A stretch of 64,000 nucleotides of DNA from the NCBI GenBank assembly GCA_019671005.1, contig CM033752.1:9734001-9798000 (forward strand), written 5' to 3'. Position numbers and translations under genes: made by a program. This document shows positions 57,301 through 64,000 of the stretch, in pieces. Position 1 is the stretch's first letter. Each line of letters starts with the position of its first letter. Below the pieces are notes generated by a model, which ran no database searches, was not told the origin of the DNA, and saw only the letters and a program-made list of their open reading frames with translations. This DNA is from Hibiscus mutabilis. Its lineage: Eukaryota; Streptophyta; Magnoliopsida; Malvales; Malvaceae.

Positions 57301-60300
57301 AATTTTAACCGATTAAATATTTCTAAAATTGAGGTTAAGCTATATAATCATGTTCAAAAGCCCACAAATAAATATTCTAAGTCAAAATTTTGATTTAATC
57401 TTATTTCAAGGCCATTTTGTTGGGGTTTAAGGCGTGCATGTTTAAACGGGCTTTACAATGGACCCATTTAAATTTTAACCGAGCAAAAAGTTTTGAAATT
57501 GCGGTTAAGCTATATAATCATATTCAAAATTCCATAATCAAATATTTTAACTCATAAAATTTGATTTAATCTTATTTTGCAGCCATTTTGTTGGGGTGCA
57601 TGTTTAAAAGGGCTTTACGGTGGACCCGTTGGAATTTTAACTGTGTAAAAAAAATTGAAACTGAGGTTAAGCTATATAATCATATTCAAAAGCCCACAAT
57701 CAAATATTTTAACACAAAATTTGATTTAATCTTATTTGATGGCTATTTTGTTGGGTTTAAGGCGCGCATGTCTAAATGGGTTTTTACAGTGGACCCGTTA
57801 GAATTTTAACCAAGTAAAATGTTCTGAAATTGAGGTTAAGCTATATAATCGTATTCAAAATCCCATAATAAAATTTTAACTCATTAAATTTGATTTAATC
57901 TTATTTTGTGGCGATTTTGTTGGGTTTAAGGCGTGGATGTCTAAATGGGCTTTATAGTGGACCTGTTGGAATTTTAACCAATTAAAAATTTCTGAAAATG
58001 ACGTTAAGATATATAATCATGTTCAAAATTCCATAACTAAATATTTTAATTCATAAAATGTAATTTAATCTTATTTTTTGGCAATTTTGTTGGGGGTTTA
58101 AGGCGTGCATATTTAAATGGGCTTTATAGTGGACCGTTAGAATTTTAACCGAGTAAAAAAATTTGAAATTGATTCTAAGCTATATAATCATATTCAAAAG
58201 CCCATAATCAAATATTTTAACACATAAAATTTGATTTAATCTTATTTGACAGCTATTTTGTTAGGTTTAAGTAGTGCATGTCTAAATGGGTTTACAATGG
58301 ACACGTAAGAATTTTAACCGAGTAAAATATTCTGAAATTGAGGTTAAGCTATATAATCATATTCAAAATCTCATAATAAAATTTTAACTCATAAAATTTG
58401 ATTTAATCTTATTTTGTGTCTGTTTTGTTGGGTTTAAGGCGTGGATGTCAAAATGGGCTTTATAGTGGACCCGTTCGAATTTGAAGTCATAAATTTTGAT
58501 TTAATCTTATTTTGTGGCAATTTTGTTGGGGGTTTAAGGTGTGCATGTTTAAATGGGCTTTACAGTGGACCCGTTCGAATTTTAACCAAGTAAAAAATTC
58601 TGAAAATGAGGTCAAGCTATATAATCATGTTCAAAACCCATAACTAAATATTCTAAGTCATAAAATTTGACTTAATCTTATTTTGCAACCCTTTTGTTGC
58701 GGTTTAAGTCGTGTATGTTTAAAAGGACTTTACAGTGGATCTGTCAGAATTTTAACCGATTAAAATTTTCTGATATTGAGGTTAAGCTATATAATCACGT
58801 TCAAAAACCCATAAAATAATATCCTAAGTCATAAATTTTGATTTAATCTTATTTCAAGGCCATTTTGTTGGGGTTTAAGGCATGCATGTTTAAACGGGCT
58901 TTTCAGTGGACCCATTTAAATTTTAACCGAGCAAAAAGTTTTAAAATTAAGGTTAAGCTGTATAATCATATTCAAAATCCCATAATCAAGTATTTTAACT
59001 CATAAAATTTGATTTAATATTATTTTGTAGACATTTTGTTGGGGTTTAAGGCGTGCATGTCTAAATGGGCATTACAGTGGACACTTTGGAATTTTAACCG
59101 AGTAAAAAGTTTTGAAATTGAGGTTAAGCTATCTAATCATGTTCAAAAGCCCATAACTTAATCTTATTATGTGTCTGTTTTGTTGGGCTTAAGGCATGCA
59201 TGTCTAAATGGGCTTTACAGTGGACCCGTTGGAATTTTAACCGAGTAAAAAGTTTTGAAATTGAGGTTAAGCTATATAATCATGTTCAAAACCAATAACT
59301 AAATATTTTAATTCATAAAATTTGATTTAATCTTATTTTGCAGCCATTTTGTTGGGGTTTAAGGTGTGCATGCCTAAATGGGTGTTGTAGTGGACCCGTT
59401 GGAATTTTAATTGAGTAAAAAGTTCTGAAAATTGAGGTTAAGCTATATAATCATGTTCAGAAGCCCATAATAAAATATCTTAACTCATAAAATTTGATTT
59501 AATCTTATTTTTTGGTCGTTTTGTTGGGTTTAAGGTGTGCATGTCTAAATGGGCTTTATAGTTAACCCGTTGGACTTTTAACCAAGTAAAAAGTTTTAAA
59601 ATTGAGGCTAAGCTATATAATCATATTTAAAAGCTCATAATAAAATATTTTAACTCATAAAATTTGATTTAATCTTATTTTGTGGATGCTTTGTTGGATT
59701 TAAGGCGAGCATGTCTAAATGGGCTTTACAGTGGACTCGTTGAAATTTTAACCGAGTACAATGTTTTGAAATTGAGGTTAAACTATATAATCAAATTCAA
59801 AAGGCCATTATAAAATATTTTAATTTATAAAATTTGATTTAATCTTATTTTTGTGGCCGTTTTGTTGGGTTTACGGCGTGGAAGTCTAAATGGTCTTTAC
59901 AGTGGACCCGTTAGAATTTTAATCGAGAAGTTTTTTTGAAAATGAGGTTCAGCCATATAATCATGTTCAAAAGCCCATAACTAAATATTCTAAGTCATAA
60001 AATTTGATTTAATCTTATTTTGCAGCCCATTTGATAGGTTTAAGGAGTGCATGTTTAAAAGGGCTTTATAGTGGATCCGTTGGAATTTTAACCGAGTAAA
60101 AATTTCTGGAATTGAGGTTAAGCTATATAATCATGTTCAAAAGCCCATATCTAAATATTCTAAATCATAAAATTTGATTTAATCTTATTTTGCAGCCCTT
60201 TTGTTGGGTTTACGTCGTGCATCTTTAAAAGGGCTTTGCAGTGGACCCGTTGGAATTTTAACAGAGTAAAAAGTTTTGAAATTGAGGTTAAGCTATATAA

Positions 60301-63300
60301 TCCTATTCAAAAGCCCATAATAAAATATTTTAACTCATAAAATTTGATTTAATCTTATTTTGCAGCCATTTTATTGGGGTTTAAGGCATGCATGTCTAAA
60401 TTGGCTTTACAGTGGACCCGTTGGAATTTCAATTTAGTAAAAAGTTCTGAAATTGAGGTTAAGATATATAATAATATTCAAAAGCCCATAATAAAATATT
60501 TTAACTTATAAAATTTGATTTAATCTTATTTTTTGGTCGTTTTGTTAGGTTTAAGGCGTGCATGTCTAAATGGGTATTACAGTGGACCTGTTGGAATTTT
60601 AACCAAATAAAATGTTCTGAAATTGAGGTTAATCTATATAATAAAATTCAAAAGCCCATAATAAAATCTTTTATGTCATACAATTTGATTTAATCTTATT
60701 TTGTGGTCGTTTTGTTGGGGTTTAAGACGTGCATATCTAAATGGGCTTTATAGAGGACCCGTTGGAATTTTAACCGTGTAAAAATTTCTTAAAATGCGGT
60801 TAAGATATATGATCATGTTCAAAATCCCATAACTAAAGATTTTCAGTCATAAAATGTAATTTAATCTTATTTTTCCGCAATTTTGTTGGGGGGTTTAAGG
60901 CTTGCATGTTTAAATGGGCTTTACAGTTGACCCGTTGGAATTTTAACCGAGTAAAAAGTTTTGAAATTGATATTAAGCTATATAATCATGTTCAAAAGCC
61001 CATAACTAAATATTTTAAATCATAAAATTTGATTTACTCTTATTTTGCAGCCCTTTTATTGTGGTTTAAGGCGTGCATGTTTAAAAGGGCTTTGTAGTGG
61101 ACCCGTTGGAATTTTAACCGAGTAAAAAGTTTTCAAATGGAGGTTAAGCTATATAATCATATTCAAAAGCCCATAATCAAATATTTTAACTCATAAAATA
61201 TGATTTAATCTTGTTTTGCGGGCATTTTGTTGGGGTTTAAGGCGTGCATGTCAAAATGGGCTTTGCAATGGACTCATTGGAAATTTAACTGAGTAAAAAG
61301 TTTTGGAATTGAGGTTAAGCTATATAATCATATTCAGAAACCCATAATCAAATATTTTAACTCATAAAATTTGACTTAATCTTATTTTGTGTCCGTTGGA
61401 ATTTTAACCGAGTAAAAAGTTTTGAAATTTAGGTTAAGCTATGTAATCATATTCAAAATCCCATAATGAAATATTTTAACTAATAAAATTTGATTTAATC
61501 TTATTTTGTGGCCTTTTGTTGGATTTAAGGCGGGCATGTCTAAATGTGCTTTACAGTAGACCTGTTGGAATATTAACCGAGTAAAATTTCTGAAAATGAG
61601 GTTAAGCTATATAATCATATTCAAAAGCCTATAATCAAATATTTGAACTCATAAAATTTGATTTAATCTTAATTTGCAGCCATTTTGTTGGGTTTAAGGC
61701 GTGCTTGTCTAAATGGGCATTATAGTGGACCCGTTGGAATTTTAACATAGTAAAAAGTTCCGAGATTGAGGTTAAGCTATATAATCATGTTCAAAAGACC
61801 ATAAATAAATATTCTAAGTAATAAAATTTGATTTAATCTTGTTTCAAGGCTATTTTGTTGGGGTTTAAGGCGTGAATGTTTAAACGGGCTTTACAGTGGA
61901 CCCGTTGGAATTTTAACTGAGTAAAAAGTTCTAAAATTGAGGTTAAGCTATATAATCATATTCAAAAGCCCATAATAAAAGATTGTTACTCATAAAATTT
62001 GATTTAAACTTATTTTTTGGTCGTTTTGTTGGGTTTAAGGTGTGCATGTCGAAATGGGCTTTACAGTTAACCCGTTTGAATTTTAAACAAGTAAAAAGTT
62101 TTGAAAGTGATGTTAAACTATATAATAATATTTAAGATGAGCGTGTCTAAATGGGCTTTACAGTAGACTCGTTGGAATTTTAACCAAGTACAATGTTATA
62201 AAATTGATGTTAAACTATATAATCAAATTCAAAATAGCATTATAAAATATAATAATTTATAAAATTTGATTTAATCTTATTTTGTGGCCGTTTTGTTGGG
62301 TTTAAGGCGTGGAAATCTAAATGGGCTTTACAGTGAACCCGTTGGAATTTTAACCGAGTAAAAAATTATGAAATTGAGGTTAAGCTATATAATCATGTTC
62401 AAAAGCCCATAACTAAATATTCTAAGTCATAAAATTTGATTTAATCTTATTTTGTAGCCAATTTGATAGGTTTAAGGAGTGCATGTTTAAAAGGGCTTTA
62501 TAGTGGATCCGTTGGAATTTTAACCGAGTAAAAATTTCTGGAATTGAGGTTAAGCTATATAATCATGTTCAAAAGCCCATATCTAAATATTCTAAATCAT
62601 AAAATTTGATTTAATCTTATTTTGCAGCCCTTTTGTTGGGTTTACGTCGTGCATCTTTAAAAGGGCTTTGCAGTGGACCCGTTGGAATTTTAACAGAGTA
62701 AAAAGTTTTGAAATTGAGGTTAAGCTATATAATCCTATTCAAAAGCCCATAATAAAATATTTTAACTCATAAAATTTGATTTAATCTTATTTTGCAGCCA
62801 TTTTATTGGGGTTTAAGGCATGCATATCTAAATTGGCTTTACAGTGGACCCGTTGGAATTTCAATTTAGTAAAAAGTTCTGAAATTGAGGTTAAGATATA
62901 TAATAATATTCAAAAGCCCATAATAAAATATTTTAACTTATAAAATTTGATTTAATCTTATTTTTTGGTCGTTTTGTTGGGTTTAAGGCGTGCATGTCTA
63001 AATGGGTATTACAGTGGACCTGTTGGAATTTTAACCAAATAAAATGTTCTGAAATTGAGGTTAATCTATATAATAAAATTCAAAAGCCCATAATAAAATC
63101 TTTTATGTCATACAATTTGATTTAATCTTATTTTGTGGTCGTTTTGTTGGGGTTTAAGACGTGCATATCTAAATGGGCTTTATAGAGGACCCGTTGGAAT
63201 TTTAACCGTGTAAAAATTTCTTAAAATGCGGTTAAGATATATGATCATGTTCAAAATCCCATAACTAAAGATTTTCAGTCATAAAATGTAATTTAATCTT

Positions 63301-64000
63301 ATTTTTCCGCAATTTTGTTGGGGGGTTTAAGGCTTGCATGTTTAAATGGGCTTTACTGATTGACCCGTGGAATTTTAACCGAGTAAAAAGTTTTGAAATT
63401 GATATTAAGCTATATAATCATATTCAAAAGCCCATAACTAAATATTTTAAATCATAAAATTTGATTTAATCTTATTTTGCAGCCCTTTTATTGTGGTTTA
63501 AGGCGTGCATGTTTAAAAGGGCTTTGTAGTGGACCCGTTTGAATTTTAACCGAGTAAAAAGTTTTCAAATGGAGGTTAAGCTATATAATCATATTCAAAA
63601 GCCCATAATCAAATATTTTAACTCATAAAATATGATTTAATCTTGTTTTGCGGGCATTTTGTTGGGGTTTAAGGCGTGCATGTCAAAATGGGCTTTGCAA
63701 TGGACTCATTGGAAATTTAACTGAGTAAAAAGTTTTGGAATTGAGGTTAAGCTATATAATCATATTCAGAAGCCCATAATCAAATATTTTAACTCATAAA
63801 ATTGGACTTAATCTTATTTTGTGTCCGTTGGAATTTTAACCGAGTAAAAAGTTTTGAAATTTAGGTTAAGCTATGTAATCATATTCAAAATCCCATAATG
63901 AAATATTTTAACTAATAAAATTTGATTTAATCTTATTTTGTGGCCCTTTTGTTGGATTTAAGGCGGGCATGTCTAAATGTGCTTTACAGTAGACCCGTTG
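54369..64000 (+). repeat. Satellite array 4, about 170-bp monomers, continues past the window
   Basis: About 56 monomers of the same satellite in the same orientation. It begins in mid-monomer at GCATGTCTAAATGGGC, whereas array 3 stopped at AACCGAGT, so the two are not simply one array split by an insertion. A short deleted unit lies near 58480-58500, and shortened or irregular joints lie near 59150-59170, 61390 and 62130. No gene was seen; an open frame at 57588-57809 is satellite read by chance. Confidence 0.95.
60031..64000 (+). repeat. Higher-order duplication, unit 2432 bp, second copy cut by window end
   Basis: The stretch from about 60.03 to 61.57 kb is repeated from about 62.46 kb to the window end at a constant offset of 2432 bp. 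TTGATAGGTTTAAGG is at 60031 and 62463, and GTCCGTTGGAATTTTAACCG at 61391 and 63823. Identity is visibly very high over 1.5 kb, with only scattered differences (GCATGTCT against GCATATCT, for example), so this looks like the youngest duplication in the window. The unit corresponds to about 14 monomers. Confidence 0.9.

Noticed and set aside
57588..57809. A 73-codon open frame
   Set aside because: It is satellite sequence; other monomers carry stops at the same positions.
1..64000. CRISPR array, bacterial operon or organellar gene
   Set aside because: The only regular repeats are the 170-bp satellite and LTR-internal minisatellites. All proteins are plant-type retroelements.

Overview
This window is repetitive DNA from the nuclear genome of a flowering plant. 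It is AT-rich, has no recognisable host gene, and is built from a tandem satellite interrupted by plant-type retroelements. The element types (an L1-type LINE with a C-terminal RNase H domain and Ty3/gypsy elements of Tekay/Del type with initiator-Met tRNA primer sites) fit a dicot. Cotton or another Malvaceae is my impression from family resemblance only. The setting looks like heterochromatin, pericentromeric or a large satellite block, but the sequence alone cannot show centromere function.

Layout. 1-3065: 3' part of a decayed LINE on the + strand, cut by the window edge. 3066-11831: satellite array 1, monomer about 170 bp, all copies in one orientation. 11832-22827: Gypsy-1, a structurally complete but coding-dead Ty3/gypsy element on the - strand, with 3.1 kb LTRs and a perfect GCTAT target duplication inside a satellite monomer. 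22828-31269: satellite array 2. 31270-32975: a second, 5'-truncated LINE of the same family on the - strand, with an 11-bp target duplication made of satellite sequence. 32976-40545: satellite array 3. 40546-51703: Gypsy-2, a - strand element that keeps both LTR starts, a primer site, a polypurine tract and a gag zinc knuckle but no recognisable pol. Its right LTR is split by a nested 3.65 kb solo LTR (46973-50626) and is then truncated. 51704-54368: fragments of other repeats, probably LTR-type, joined to truncated Gypsy-2 on one side and to satellite on the other without satellite phase being kept. 54369-64000: satellite array 4.

Satellite makes up roughly 34 kb of the 64 kb, about 200 monomers. 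The monomers fall into linked sequence types. Blocks of about 2.2 to 2.5 kb (13 to 15 monomers) are repeated at constant offsets (2504/2499, 2432, 2378, 2528 and 2205 bp), so the arrays have a young higher-order structure over an older monomer layer. The retroelements used the array as an insertion target, and the LINE at 31270 entered at a TTTT/AA site present in most monomers.

No intact protein-coding gene, tRNA gene, full rRNA gene or CRISPR array was found. The most unusual item is a 5S-rRNA-like segment (50347-50402), covering the internal promoter region, inside the nested solo LTR.
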